A DNA stretch of 64,000 bases from Endozoicomonas sp. SCSIO W0465 (GCF_023716865.1 NZ_CP092417.1:5062001-5126000), one strand, 5' to 3'; counted from the stretch's first letter, positions 19,116 through 28,229 are shown. The notes: generated by a model from the letters alone, not told the origin. Made by a program: numbers and translations.

Positions 19116-19700
19116 ATGAAACCTATCGGCATTGCACTGTCTACCTGCCTGCTCACCGGATTACTAACCCTGCTAAGTGGTTGCGCAGCGCTGGTTGACT
19201 CCGTTAACGAAGAGCCTGTCAACATTGATAACAGCAAACGGACCTGGGGCTCCTGGATGGATGACCAGACCATTGAAACCGTCACTGCCGTCAACATTAA
19301 CAAGGCAGATCCGGCCCTGAGAGAGTCAAGAGTCAAGGTTATCAGCTTTAACGGTATTGTCTTACTTATTGGCCAGGTTCCCAATGAACACATGAAAAGA
19401 GTGGCAGGCCAGACGGCACAGAATGTGGAAAAGGTTCGCCAGGTTTACAATGAGCTGGAAATTGGTCCAAACGCCGATATTCTCGCGCAAAGTAACGACA
19501 GTTGGTTAACCTCAAAAATCAAAGCCTCAATGGTGACCAATGAAGCGGTGATCGCTGACAGAATCAAAATCAATACGGAACAGGGAACGGTTTATCTTAT
19601 GGGACTCATTACTCCCGGAATGGCACAGGAAGCCGTATCGATCGCCGCCAATACCTACGGAGTTTCAAGAGTCGTTAAGGTGTTTGAGTACATTCACTAA
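19116..19700 (+). CDS. dolP: DolP (YraP), BON-domain outer-membrane lipoprotein
   Basis: 194 residues from the ATG at 19116, which follows a very strong ribosome-binding site (AGGGGGAGGG). A signal peptide ends in the lipobox LTLLSGC. Two BON domains follow: one around INKADPALRESRVKVISFNGIVLLIGQV and one around SWLTSKIKASMVTNEAVIADRIKINTEQGTVYLMG. DolP supports outer-membrane integrity and septal peptidoglycan amidase control in E. coli. Last gene of the lpoA run; a GGCTGTT/AACAGCC palindrome lies 35 bases downstream but lacks a T tract. Confidence 0.93.
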   Translation: MKPIGIALSTCLLTGLLTLLSGCAALVDSVNEEPVNIDNSKRTWGSWMDDQTIETVTAVNINKADPALRESRVKVISFNGIVLLIGQVPNEHMKRVAGQTAQNVEKVRQVYNELEIGPNADILAQSNDSWLTSKIKASMVTNEAVIADRIKINTEQGTVYLMGLITPGMAQEAVSIAANTYGVSRVVKVFEYIH

Positions 19701-19866
19701 AGATAATTTCACTGGCCATGAGGTTGTTGGAGATTGGCTGTTTGAACAGCCTCGCTCCACATGGGAACGAGGAACTGCTCAGGTATATTCAGGCCTGACT
19801 GCAACAGGGGGGAGGGGTAGCTGCGAGCCAACCATCATATGCAGTTTTTTTATAACAAGTCAGACG

Positions 19867-21291
19867 TCAACCTTCCCAGTTTTTCAACCAACTGTATGGA
19901 TTTTTGGAGTTATAACGGGATTCTTGTTTGCCACATTCGCCCTGGACGTGTTGATAACGGGGATCACTGGGACCACCATGCTTCGAACTAACATCAGCGT
20001 AGTCAGAAAACGATGCGCTTTTAAATTTGGCCGTCAACCTGTCTGCCGAAACATCAAATAATCCAAATTTGGGCTGCAGTTTACCGCCACCAAAAAGAAA
20101 ATGGTTATTATTACCCACATGACCATAGGCTTCTCCTTTTAGCTCAAAGGTATTTGCTTTTGACCCATCGTTCACCCACAGTGTCACATCCCCTTTACGG
20201 GCTGCCCCGGAAGATGCAAAATCACCCTTTCCAACTGCATACTTGATATCGAACCACCCCCCGGGCAGAGGCATCACAGCAATATACTTACCATCCTGAA
20301 CGCCATCACAACATGTCGCTTGATTGAGCGGGGTTGCCGCTCCTGCAAATGCGGGCATGCACGCCTTATTACCATCGTTAAACATACCGTAGTAAGCGGC
20401 AGCCTGCAGCGTCAGGTAGTTTTTACCGTCATGATTCATCACCCTCAGGGCGATAAGGGGTACACTCTCGGTTTCCCATGCCACCCCTTCTGCTTTCAGT
20501 GCTTCATAGGTTGCCACTGACGCATCCGGTGTCAGGTGCGACAGGTGGTCACCAGCGCTTTTGTAAAGCCTGGAATCAACCGTTTCATCCAGTGAAAAAA
20601 GCGTTCCCTCCACGGGTCCACCACCGGTTTGCACCCTAATGGACAGCTTACCGTATGATCTTGTAATATCACTGCAGTCAAAAGATTCATCATGGAATAC
20701 CCCCCTGGCTTTGGCCAGATCAGAATTAGCAGGTTCGTTCCAATCCCTTCTAACAACACAAGGGGTGACACCAACATCGTTATCTGCAAATGCTGCGGTA
20801 TTGCCTTTATGGCTCATGCGAAATGTAACCTCGTTATCCCGTCCGGTTCTAATCTTTAGGCTATCCGGATTATGACTGCCACCTATCCGCATAAACTCAC
20901 CCGCGATAAGGTCTTCAGGCCCCATGAGCCGCTGCGAATCAATAATGACAGGAACTGAAGTATACTTGCTTGAGTCATCCGGTTGGTCAGCATTAGCGCG
21001 GTGACCATGCCCGCCTACCGGGTCTCTCATAGGGCCTGTGGCATTCTGGTTGAGCTTTTGCAGCAACCTGTCGTGTACCGATTTACCACCATCTTTTGCT
21101 ATCTCAGATAAAAGCTTCGCTTTACCCACATCCCCTGACGTCAGCCGCAAGTTCGAGTCGATTGAATCGACCGACTTAGAGTGAAATTTTTTAACGTCCG
21201 ATGATCTCGATACCGTATCATTCGCAGGAAATGAGGCATTGGACAATGAGGCATTGGACAAGGGAGCCAGGGAAGTACCGCCAATAGTCAT
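19867..21291 (-). CDS. Unrecognised 474-residue protein, possibly jelly-roll fold
   Basis: Not recognised. The start at 21291 (MTIGGTSLAPLSNAS) is supported by a ribosome-binding site AAGAGGTG seven bases upstream; the frame is open further but without such support. No signal peptide. The first ~110 residues are Ser/Asn-rich and look disordered, and contain a short duplication (LSNASLSNAS) caused by a 15-bp direct repeat. The rest is rich in beta-type motifs, e.g. GKLSIRVQTGGGPVEGTLFSLDE and GGWFDIKYAVGKGDF, reminiscent of concanavalin-like lectins or polysaccharide lyases, but no catalytic signature was identified. A secreted effector or enzyme exported without a cleavable signal are both possible. 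Confidence 0.6.
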   Translation of the reverse strand: MTIGGTSLAPLSNASLSNASFPANDTVSRSSDVKKFHSKSVDSIDSNLRLTSGDVGKAKLLSEIAKDGGKSVHDRLLQKLNQNATGPMRDPVGGHGHRANADQPDDSSKYTSVPVIIDSQRLMGPEDLIAGEFMRIGGSHNPDSLKIRTGRDNEVTFRMSHKGNTAAFADNDVGVTPCVVRRDWNEPANSDLAKARGVFHDESFDCSDITRSYGKLSIRVQTGGGPVEGTLFSLDETVDSRLYKSAGDHLSHLTPDASVATYEALKAEGVAWETESVPLIALRVMNHDGKNYLTLQAAAYYGMFNDGNKACMPAFAGAATPLNQATCCDGVQDGKYIAVMPLPGGWFDIKYAVGKGDFASSGAARKGDVTLWVNDGSKANTFELKGEAYGHVGNNNHFLFGGGKLQPKFGLFDVSADRLTAKFKSASFSDYADVSSKHGGPSDPRYQHVQGECGKQESRYNSKNPYSWLKNWEG

Positions 21292-21786
21292 TTGAGCACC
21301 TCTTAAACTGATTAATTGATATGTGGTATTGACAGGTAAAGGGCCTGATGATCGGCCTTGGATGCTTTGGCAAGAAAGCGGAAAACAACGGCAACAGTCA
21401 ACCAACCCTTAACCGGATTAGTTGACTACAAGTTGACCAATATAGTTCCATAATAAAAAGAAATAATAGTATTGGAAAAAAATGCTTGGTTTAGCATAAA
21501 TATCCGCTCCAGACTCAGTTGCCCTGATGTCTGGCTCTGATTGATATCTGGCTCTGATGCTTGGGTTAACTGACTTAAGGAAATCATTGCTGCAGATCAA
21601 TAGTTTCACAAAAAAACACTTACTTTATTGATCTCGGCCAATACCTAGATATTGAAATTCTCATAACTGGTAGGATGTCCGAACCATGTATGATTATTCC
21701 AGAATTCATGGTGACAGGTGAGCGGCGCATTCCGATCCGGTAAGCCCTCAAAACCGTTTGAACTTGAGTATCAAGGGATCAATAAA
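21292..21786. other. Intergenic region, possible anaerobic control of grcA
   Basis: 495 bases without a convincing gene. It holds an imperfect tandem repeat of TCTGGCTCTGAT (about 21530-21560). TTGATCTCGGCCAA at 21628-21641 resembles the FNR box TTGAT-N4-ATCAA in 8 of 10 positions, about 145 bases before grcA, a gene activated by FNR in E. coli. The site is weak and is offered as a possibility. A 63-codon minus-strand frame here has no family features. Confidence 0.35.
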
Positions 21787-22170
21787 ATGAAAGGCATTCA
21801 GATTACTGCCAGCAAAAACAACGCTCTGGTTAACTCAATCTGGTTGATGGACGAAGCTGTCGGCGAAGCTCGCCTGATCTGCGCCAAAACTGATGAATTC
21901 CAGCAGGATGAAGTGGTTGCTCTGGAAAAACTGGGTCAGTTCGAATGCCGCGAACTGGATCTGGAAGTTCAGGAAAGCACCGTCCGTGAAGGCGGTCAGC
22001 ATCTGAACGTCAACGTTCTCTCCCGCGAGATGCTGGAAGACGCTGCGGCTAACCCGGAGAAGTACCCATCGCTGACCATCCGTGTTTCCGGCTACGCAGT
22101 TCGCTTAAACTCCCTGACGCCAGAACAGCAGCATGACGTGATCACTCGTACCTTCACTCAGGATCTTTAA
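21787..22170 (+). CDS. grcA: GrcA (YfiD), autonomous glycyl radical cofactor
   Basis: 127-residue stand-in for the C-terminal glycyl radical domain of pyruvate formate-lyase; it restores oxygen-damaged PFL. The body NVNVLSREMLEDAAANPEKYP and the radical motif RVSGYAVRLNSLTPEQQ are clear; the Gly in SGYAV carries the radical. I placed the start at the ATG at 21787 (MKGIQIT), preceded by AGGGA, because it matches the family N-terminus. It implies that the organism has PFL-type anaerobic or microaerobic metabolism, although PFL itself is outside the window. Confidence 0.95.
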   Translation: MKGIQITASKNNALVNSIWLMDEAVGEARLICAKTDEFQQDEVVALEKLGQFECRELDLEVQESTVREGGQHLNVNVLSREMLEDAAANPEKYPSLTIRVSGYAVRLNSLTPEQQHDVITRTFTQDL

Positions 22171-22225
22171 TACCCTGCTGCCTGACGCAGCAATGTAACA
22201 TCATCAGATCAAACACCCGATCAGT

Positions 22226-22254
22226 GGCCGTGACTTTTCATCAACATCACGGCC
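22226..22254 (+). terminator. Possible grcA terminator hairpin
   Basis: GGCCGTGA and TCACGGCC form an 8-bp stem with a 13-base loop, 55 bases after the grcA stop. It is followed by a pyrimidine-rich but C-heavy stretch, so intrinsic termination would be weak. Confidence 0.35.
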
Positions 22255-22298
22255 TGCCTCCTCTCCCCCTTCAATACTGCCTGAACCACAATCAGCTA

Positions 22299-22328
22299 AA
22301 GACACCAGCCTGGAGCAGAGCGTATAAT
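22299..22328 (+). promoter_or_regulatory. Candidate sigma-70 promoter before gntR
   Basis: A perfect TATAAT (22323-22328) stands 18 bases after AAGACA (four of six matches to TTGACA) and 76 bases before the gntR start codon. Sequence resemblance only. Confidence 0.4.
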
Positions 22329-22404
22329 TCATCTGCCAGCGCCAGATTGCCAACCTGTTGAATCTGATGTTGCTGAGCCAGATGATTGTTGGAATGAAGC
22401 ATTA

Positions 22405-23405
22405 ATGAAACCGAAGAACAAGCGCCTTGCGCTTCAGGATATCGCCGACAGGGTCGGTGTTACCAAAATGACGGTCAGCGGTTACCTCAAGGATCCGACA
22501 CAGGTTTCAAAAGCAACCGGCGAGAAAATTCACGCCGTCATTGACGAAGTTGGTTATGTTGCCAGCCGTGTTCCCGACATCCTCTCCAATGCCACCAGCA
22601 AAGCCATCGGCATTTTGATCCCTTCTATTTCCAACCAGGTCTTCGCCGCAGTTATCCAGGGAATCGAAAGCGTTACCGAGCCATCGGGTTATCAGACCAT
22701 GATCGCCCATTATGGTTACGACAAAAATGTTGAAGAAAAGCGCATCGAATCCATGCTCTCCTATCAGGTGGATGGTTTGATTCTTTCTGAATGCGAACAT
22801 ACCGAAAAATCACTGCGCATGATTGAAAATGCCGGCATACCGGTGGTAGAAGTAATGGACTCCCGCCTCCCCCCATTGATCTTGCTGTCGGCCTGGATCA
22901 CAGGGCTGCCAGTGAGGCCATGATCAGGCGTATGCTGAAGAACGGTAAGAAAAAGATCGCTTTCATTGCCGCCCGAATGGACATCCGGGTGAGACAACGC
23001 CTGCAGGGTTATCACAACACGATGAAGAGTATCAATTGTGCCCCCATTATCCTCTCCACGCCCGCCAATTCATCATTCACCCTTGGTGCAGAGTTGATGG
23101 CGGAGGCCCTGGACAACCATCCTGAACTGGATGGTGTTTTCTGCTGTAATGATGACCTGGCTATCGGCGCCATCATGGAGTGCCAGAGAAGAGGGATTGC
23201 AATACCGGGGCAAATGGCGATAGCCGGATTTAATGCATTGGATATTGGCAGGTCGATTACGCCAAAACTGGCCAGTGTCGACACCCCGAGATGGGAGATT
23301 GGCAGTCTTGCGGCAAGAATGCTTTTAGACAAGCTGTCAGGTAATTCACCCGAGCACCCCGTTGTAGACCTGGGCTTTACACTGTTTGAAGGCGAAAGCA
23401 TTTAG
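22405..23405 (+). pseudogene. gntR: GntR-type LacI-family gluconate repressor, frameshifted
   Basis: Two adjacent frames together make one LacI-family repressor close to E. coli GntR. The first encodes the HTH (LALQDIADRVGVTKMTVSGYL) and half of the sugar-binding domain up to VVEVMDSRLPP. The second carries the rest (FCCNDDLAIGAIMECQRRG, IAGFNALDIG). The break is at a run of six C (22869-22874): a different count of C restores DLAVGLDHRAASEAM in the other frame. The HTH half could still be made as a truncated protein lacking effector control. It would normally repress edd, eda, gntK and gntT in response to gluconate, and those neighbours are also damaged. A sequencing slip in the C run is the main alternative. 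Confidence 0.85.
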
Positions 23406-23504
23406 CTCTTTCGCAAAACCCAAATCACCAAAAAGGCACTGGCAGCACTGAGAAAAATCAACCTCAGTGTCACCAGTGCCTTTAAAGCTGTAAAGCCCGG
23501 AAAA

Positions 23505-23834
23505 TCAGGATGCCATGGCAACCGCTTCAGCAGCCAGGCGGGAGATCTCCGCCCAATTGCGGGAGGCAACCAGATCCGCAGGCAACATCCAGGAGCCACC
23601 GATCGTTGCCACACAGCTCAGCGCCAGATAATCCCTGATATTGTCAGAACCAATTCCACCGGTTGGACAGAAACGTACCTGAGGCAACGGTGCAGAAATT
23701 GCCTTAAGTGCCTTTACACCGCCGTTTATCTCAGCAGGAAAGAATTTCAGGTGGTCGTAACCATGAGAAAGTGCCTGCATCACTTCAGAAGGCGTTGCAC
23801 AGCCGGGAATCAATGGCGCTGAACGCTGACTCAT
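23505..23834 (-). pseudogene. eda: KDPG aldolase, C-terminal half only
   Basis: 109 codons matching the second half of 2-keto-3-deoxy-6-phosphogluconate aldolase: PLIPGCATPSEVMQAL, the Schiff-base lysine motif LKFFPAE, INGGVKALKAI and RFCPTGGI. Normal Eda has about 210 residues; the first ~100, with the catalytic Glu and the GAGT phosphate region, are absent. The ATG at 23834 has a good ribosome-binding site (GAGGTGAA) and overlaps the edd stop by 4 bases, so the original start may survive, joined to the 3' half by an internal deletion. The remnant barrel should not fold or act as an aldolase. Confidence 0.85.
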
Positions 23835-25639
23835 TTTTCACCTCGACAAAACAGGATGGATGCACCTTCTTCCGCGCTGGAAACAGACTGGCGACAACCA
23901 TTGAATAATTCACGACCGTATCCATGGTGCAGATCAGAGAGATCCGGACAGTGCGCTTCCCGGGCAGAGAGATCGGCATGCACAGCAATTTCACCCGTTA
24001 CCGCATTTACTGTCACCTGGTCACCATCCAGCAAGTAAGCCAGGGGACCACCCATTTGCGCTTCCGGGGTAACGTGAATAGCAGCAGGCACCTTTCCGGA
24101 TGCGCCGGAAAGACGTCCGTCTGTTAACAGGGCTACCTTATGGCCTGCTTTCTGCAGATTACCCAGGATTGGCATCAACATATGAAGCTCTGGCATACCA
24201 TTGGCGGCAGGACCATTGAAACGAACAACAATGATCGCATCCTGATTCAGCCTGCCCGCTTTATAAGCCGCTTCCACTTCATACTGGGAATTAAAGACCA
24301 AAGCCGGTGCCGTCGTCGAAAAATGCTCTTCTGCCACCGCACTCACCTTGATGACTGCGCGCCCGAGGTTTCCGGAAAGCACTTTCAGCCCCCCGGTAAC
24401 GGCAAAGACCTGCCCGGAGTCAGCAATCACTTCCGGATTCAGCGTTCCAGACATGGCATTCCAGACCAGCTGGCCATTGTCCAGTTCCGGCATTTTCAGA
24501 TAGTCAGCCATGGTGCCATAACAGGGCACGGCATCCATATGCAGCAGGCCACGCTCTGCCAGGGCTGCCAACAGAACAGGAACACCACCGGCAGCATGAA
24601 ACTGATTAATATCTGCAGGGCCATTGGGATAGACACGCGTCAGCAGCGGTACCGCCTGTGACAGGGCATCAAAGTCATCCCAGGTCAGGATAAAACCGGC
24701 GGCACGGGCTACAGCAATCATATGGATAGAATGGTTGGTACTGCCACCTGAGGCCAATAAAGCCACAAGGCCATTGACCAGGCTCTTTTCGTCCAGCACT
24801 TTATAGAGCGGACGATAAGCAGGCGCACCGTGAATTTTGCTGGCGATATCCGCTGAAATTTCCTGAGTCAACGCATCGCGCAGCTCTGTACCCGGAGGAA
24901 TAAAGGCGGAGCCTGGCAGCATAAGCCCCATGGCTTCAAATACCAGCTGATTGGTATTGGCCGTACCATAGAAAGTACAGGTACCGGGCGCATGGTAAGC
25001 ACTGCACTCCATGGTGAGCAGCACATCTTTACCCACTTCACCGGCTACATACTGCTGACGGACCTTTACTTTTTCATCATTGGTGATACCGGTAGGCATT
25101 GGGCCGGAGGGAACAAAAGCCGTCGGCAGATGACCAAACGACAGTGCACCAATAAGCTGGCCAGGGGCAATCTTGTCGCACACACCCAGCAACAATGTTG
25201 CATCAAAGGTGTTATGGCTAAGACTGATGGCAACGCTCTGGGCAATGACATCCCGGGAGTACAGGGACATATCCATCCCCGCCTGCCCCTGGGTTACACC
25301 ATCACACATGGCTGGCACGCAACCGGCTACCTGGGCACTGTGCCCCTGTCGGGCCAGCGTTTCCTTAATGGTAAACGGGTAATCCTGGTAGGGTTGGTGA
25401 GCACTCAGCATATCGTTGTATGCCGAGATAATCGCCACATTGGCCCGGGTAAAATCAAGAATAGTGTCTTTCTGTGGGGTACCACAGGCCGCCACGGCAT
25501 GGGCAAGATTGCCACAACTGAGGGACTTGCGGATTTTGCCGGTACTGGCCTGGTGCTCCATGCGGTCAAGATAGTTCTGACGAAGTGACGCGCTGCGCTC
25601 CGCAATCCTCTGCGTCACCTCAAGCACAATAGGGTTCAT
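23831..25639 (-). CDS. edd: 6-phosphogluconate dehydratase (Entner-Doudoroff)
   Basis: 602 residues, full length for the Edd/IlvD family. It converts 6-phosphogluconate to KDPG. Fe-S ligand motifs are visible: CDGVTQGQAGMDMSLYSRD, GVCDKIAPGQLIGAL and CSAYHAPGTCTFYGTANTNQ; SGASGKVPAAIHV is near the C-terminus. It lies between the gntK and eda remnants with 4-base overlaps on both sides. It is the only apparently intact gene of the pathway here, so its product would be a dead end unless eda and gntK exist elsewhere. Confidence 0.95.
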   Translation of the reverse strand: MNPIVLEVTQRIAERSASLRQNYLDRMEHQASTGKIRKSLSCGNLAHAVAACGTPQKDTILDFTRANVAIISAYNDMLSAHQPYQDYPFTIKETLARQGHSAQVAGCVPAMCDGVTQGQAGMDMSLYSRDVIAQSVAISLSHNTFDATLLLGVCDKIAPGQLIGALSFGHLPTAFVPSGPMPTGITNDEKVKVRQQYVAGEVGKDVLLTMECSAYHAPGTCTFYGTANTNQLVFEAMGLMLPGSAFIPPGTELRDALTQEISADIASKIHGAPAYRPLYKVLDEKSLVNGLVALLASGGSTNHSIHMIAVARAAGFILTWDDFDALSQAVPLLTRVYPNGPADINQFHAAGGVPVLLAALAERGLLHMDAVPCYGTMADYLKMPELDNGQLVWNAMSGTLNPEVIADSGQVFAVTGGLKVLSGNLGRAVIKVSAVAEEHFSTTAPALVFNSQYEVEAAYKAGRLNQDAIIVVRFNGPAANGMPELHMLMPILGNLQKAGHKVALLTDGRLSGASGKVPAAIHVTPEAQMGGPLAYLLDGDQVTVNAVTGEIAVHADLSAREAHCPDLSDLHHGYGRELFNGCRQSVSSAEEGASILFCRGEK

Positions 25640-25884
25640 GCCGCAACCTCTTGGGTAAAACTGGCAGAAGCTTCTACGGCTCTGGCCACCACCTGGTCAA
25701 TATCACTGGCGATATCGACACGGGCGACACCCATTTCATTAGCGCCGGGTACTTCAAGGGTATTAAACTGGCTCTGCAGCATGGTCTCTTTCATAAAGTG
25801 TCCCTGGCGAGCCTTCATTCTTTCAAGGATCAGATCATAACTGCCATCCAGGAAGATAAAATAGACCTGATCATTACCTTCACG
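25636..25884 (-). pseudogene. gntK: Gluconokinase, C-terminal fragment
   Basis: Codes for REGNDQVYFIFLDGSYDLI...KARQGHFMKETMLQSQF...ADE-type end, the second half of GntK (ATP:gluconate phosphotransferase). The IS66-type element at 25885-27492 separates it from the matching first part at 27493-27650. The frame rejoins exactly across the 8-bp duplication (DIIREG + NDQ), so the gene was in frame here before insertion. It overlaps edd by 4 bases. Confidence 0.9.
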
Positions 25885-27492
25885 GTAACTGTTCAGCACC
25901 CCCACATAAATCTGGAATTTTCTGATTTTTATACCATCCTCTTAAGCACCATTTTTCCACAATATTCGCCAGCATGATTCCAGAACTACCCGCAACTATG
26001 TCGGCTGAGATTCTCTTGAAAGAGAATGCAGAGCTGCGGATGAGAGTTGCCTGTCTGGAAGAGCGATGTCGAGAATTGGAAGAAAAGGTTGGCAAGAACA
26101 GTCAAAACAGCAGCAAGCCGCCATCGTCTGATGGTTATCAAAAACCTTGTAAAAACAGTAATTCTCCAGATCATTCTGACGACCTTTCCGCAGATAAAGG
26201 TACCGATCCATCGGATGAAAAACCCAATCCTAAAAGTCTGAGACAGTCTTCTGGTAATAAAGCCGGTGGAAAGAAAGGGCATCAGGGCACTTGTCTTAAA
26301 CAGGTCGATATCCCTGACTATATTGAGTACCTTCCGGTTAAAGAATGCAATAAATGTCAGGCGTCTCTTCTTGATAGTGAGCCGGTCAAATATATTGAAC
26401 GACAGGTGTTTGAACCAGGGAGACCGGGTGAATTTGAAGTAACGGCCCATAGAGCTGAAGTAAAAATCTGCACTTGTGGTTGTCGGAATCAGGCTGAATT
26501 CCCGGAAGGTGTTACCGCTGCCGCACAATATGGCTCAGCCACACAGGCTATGGCCGTCTATCTTAACCAATACCATTTCCTGCCTTTTAAGCGCGTGTCA
26601 GAGTATTTTAATACTCTCTATAAAATGAGTGTAAGTGCAGGCACTGTCGCCAATTTTGTGGCCAGAACCTATGAAAATCTGGCTTCTACTGAAGAGGTTA
26701 TTCGTGACGCCTTGCGGGAATCGTCTGTTGCCGGAGCCGATGAAACGGGTATGCGGGCCGAGGGCTCTTTGCACTGGCTACACGTTATGCGGGATGAACA
26801 ATGGACGCTCTACTACTTGTCTGAAAAGCGAGGTCGTGAGGCCATGGACACGATGGGCATACTGCTAACATTTGCAGGCGTTCTGGTTCATGATCATTGG
26901 AAATCCTATTTTGCATATGCGGCAACTCACGTACTTTGCAATGCCCATCACCTGAGGGAGCTTTTGGGTGTTGTTGATAGGGACAGCAATCAACTGGCGT
27001 TGCGATTGATGAAGCTACTGAGGCTTTCCTGGCATTACTGCAAGGGCTTTAAGACCATAGGTATGCTACAGATGCCAAGTGTTGTCTGTGAACGAATCGA
27101 GAAGATTTATGACCGGTTGCTTCAGCGGGCTCTAATGAAAGAAGTCGTCTATATGGAGAAGCAACGAGAGGAGCTTAAGCGCAAGAAAGTCAAGAATACT
27201 AAAGCTTACAATCTCTTCAAACGACTCACTGAGTTCAAGGCTGAGACACTGCGCTTCATGTCAGATTTTACCATTCCCTTCGATAACAATGGCAGTGAGC
27301 GGGATGTTCGAATGGCCAAGTTAAAGCAGAAAATCTCAGGCTGCTTCAGGAGTGCAGACGGTGGTTCTATGTTTGCACGGATTCGCAGCTATTTGTCGTC
27401 TGCCAGAAAACAGGGAATGGACATATATCAATCACTTCATAGAGCTGTTCGGAATTACTGTAATATGCCTTTGCTCAGTGCTGAATAGTTAC
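25885..27492 (+). mobile_element. IS66-type element, copy 2, intact
   Basis: 1608 bases with ends GTAACTGTTCAGCAC and GTAACTATTCAGCAC (inverted, 14 of 15 matching), flanked by a perfect 8-bp duplication CCTTCACG (25877-25884, 27493-27500). It holds a single transposase gene and no tnpA/tnpB accessory genes, like the ISBst12 type of IS66. It interrupts gntK. It is in opposite orientation to copy 1 at 10676-13147. Confidence 0.95.
25974..27488 (+). CDS. IS66-family transposase (TnpC type)
   Basis: 504 residues in the usual IS66 order: an N-terminal coiled coil (LLKENAELRMRVACLEERCRELEEKV), KNSQNSSKPPSSDG, a zinc-binding region (KECNKCQASL, ICTCGCRN), and the DDE catalytic core with AGADETGMRAEG, VHDHWKSYF and the closing PFDNNGSERDVRMAKLKQKISGC. 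The stop codon overlaps the right inverted repeat. The gene looks fully functional. Its last 289 codons are duplicated at 10680-11568. Confidence 0.95.
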   Translation: MIPELPATMSAEILLKENAELRMRVACLEERCRELEEKVGKNSQNSSKPPSSDGYQKPCKNSNSPDHSDDLSADKGTDPSDEKPNPKSLRQSSGNKAGGKKGHQGTCLKQVDIPDYIEYLPVKECNKCQASLLDSEPVKYIERQVFEPGRPGEFEVTAHRAEVKICTCGCRNQAEFPEGVTAAAQYGSATQAMAVYLNQYHFLPFKRVSEYFNTLYKMSVSAGTVANFVARTYENLASTEEVIRDALRESSVAGADETGMRAEGSLHWLHVMRDEQWTLYYLSEKRGREAMDTMGILLTFAGVLVHDHWKSYFAYAATHVLCNAHHLRELLGVVDRDSNQLALRLMKLLRLSWHYCKGFKTIGMLQMPSVVCERIEKIYDRLLQRALMKEVVYMEKQREELKRKKVKNTKAYNLFKRLTEFKAETLRFMSDFTIPFDNNGSERDVRMAKLKQKISGCFRSADGGSMFARIRSYLSSARKQGMDIYQSLHRAVRNYCNMPLLSAE

Positions 27493-27650
27493 CCTTCACG
27501 AATAATATCGCGATACTGTTTTTTCAGGGCAGAACAAACAACAACAGCCGTTTCATTTTTTGCCTGCACACTGAAGCAGACATCACGGATTCTTTCCAGC
27601 CATGGCTGACGATCGTCGTCATTCAGTGGGTTCCCGTTTTGTTGAGGCCG
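27493..27650 (-). pseudogene. gntK: Gluconokinase, N-proximal fragment
   Basis: Encodes NGNPLNDDDRQPWLERI...VVVCSALKKQYRDIIREG, the part of GntK just after the substrate-binding start. It continues, across the IS66 insertion, into the fragment at 25636-25884. The first ~45 residues, including the P-loop GVSGSGKS, are missing: upstream the sequence passes within about 20 bases into gntT reading the other way. The right-hand boundary is approximate. Confidence 0.85.
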
Positions 27651-27654
27651 GCTC

Positions 27655-28229
27655 AACGGTCCACGGCTGGCTGACATTTATTGGCCACCCATTCACTGCC
27701 ATCATGGTTGCCTGTCTTGCTGCCTGCTACCTGCTGGGTATCAAACGCGGCTACACCAAGGATGAAGTGATGAACATCTGCGGATCCGCTCTGCAGCCAG
27801 CAGGCGTCATCATCCTGGTAACCGGTGCCGGCGGTATGTTCAAGCAGATTCTGGTGGATCCCGGTGTTGGCCAGGCCCTTGGCAACATGCTGGCTGGCAC
27901 AGGCCTCCCCATTGTAATCCTGGCCTTCATCCTGGCCGCTGCCGTTCGTGTTATTCAGGGCTCTGAAAGTAGCCATGCTGACTGCCTGCGGCCTGATCCT
28001 GCCAATGCTGGAGCCCCTGGCTCTGTCTGGTGCACAACTGGCTGCAGTGACCGTTGCCATCGGCGGTGGTGCGATCGTTCTTTCTCACGTTAACGACTCT
28101 GGCTTCTGGCTGGCCAACCGCTACCTTGGACTGAACGAAAAGCAAACCCTGCAAACCTGGACGGTCATGGAGACCATCATCGGAACCACCGGTGCTGCGG
28201 TGGCTGTGATCTTCAGCTTGTTTATCTAA
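27655..28229 (+). pseudogene. gntT: Gluconate permease, C-terminal part, frameshifted
   Basis: Last ~190 residues of a GntP-family gluconate:H+ symporter: WLTFIGHPFTAIMV, GAGGMFKQILVDPGVGQALG, then after a frameshift MLTACGLILPML and IVLSHVNDSGFWLANRYLGL. Family members have about 440 residues, so the first ~240 are missing. The frameshift lies in GGCTCTGAAAGTAGCC (27959-27974), where the family has GSATVA; two bases appear lost. The start abuts the gntK fragment on the opposite strand, indicating one deletion that removed both 5' ends and the shared promoter region. Confidence 0.85.

Noticed and set aside
19736..19751. Terminator after dolP (GGCTGTT/AACAGCC palindrome)
   Set aside because: Stem of seven with a two-base loop cannot form a stable hairpin and no T run follows.
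21418..21609. 63-codon minus-strand gene in the gap before grcA
   Set aside because: No ribosome-binding site or family features; AT-rich gap makes a chance frame likely.
22405..23405. Two separate intact regulators
   Set aside because: The two frames are the first and second halves of one LacI-family protein; the second lacks any DNA-binding domain.
24992..25588. 198-codon plus-strand frame within edd
   Set aside because: Antisense to conserved dehydratase Fe-S motifs.
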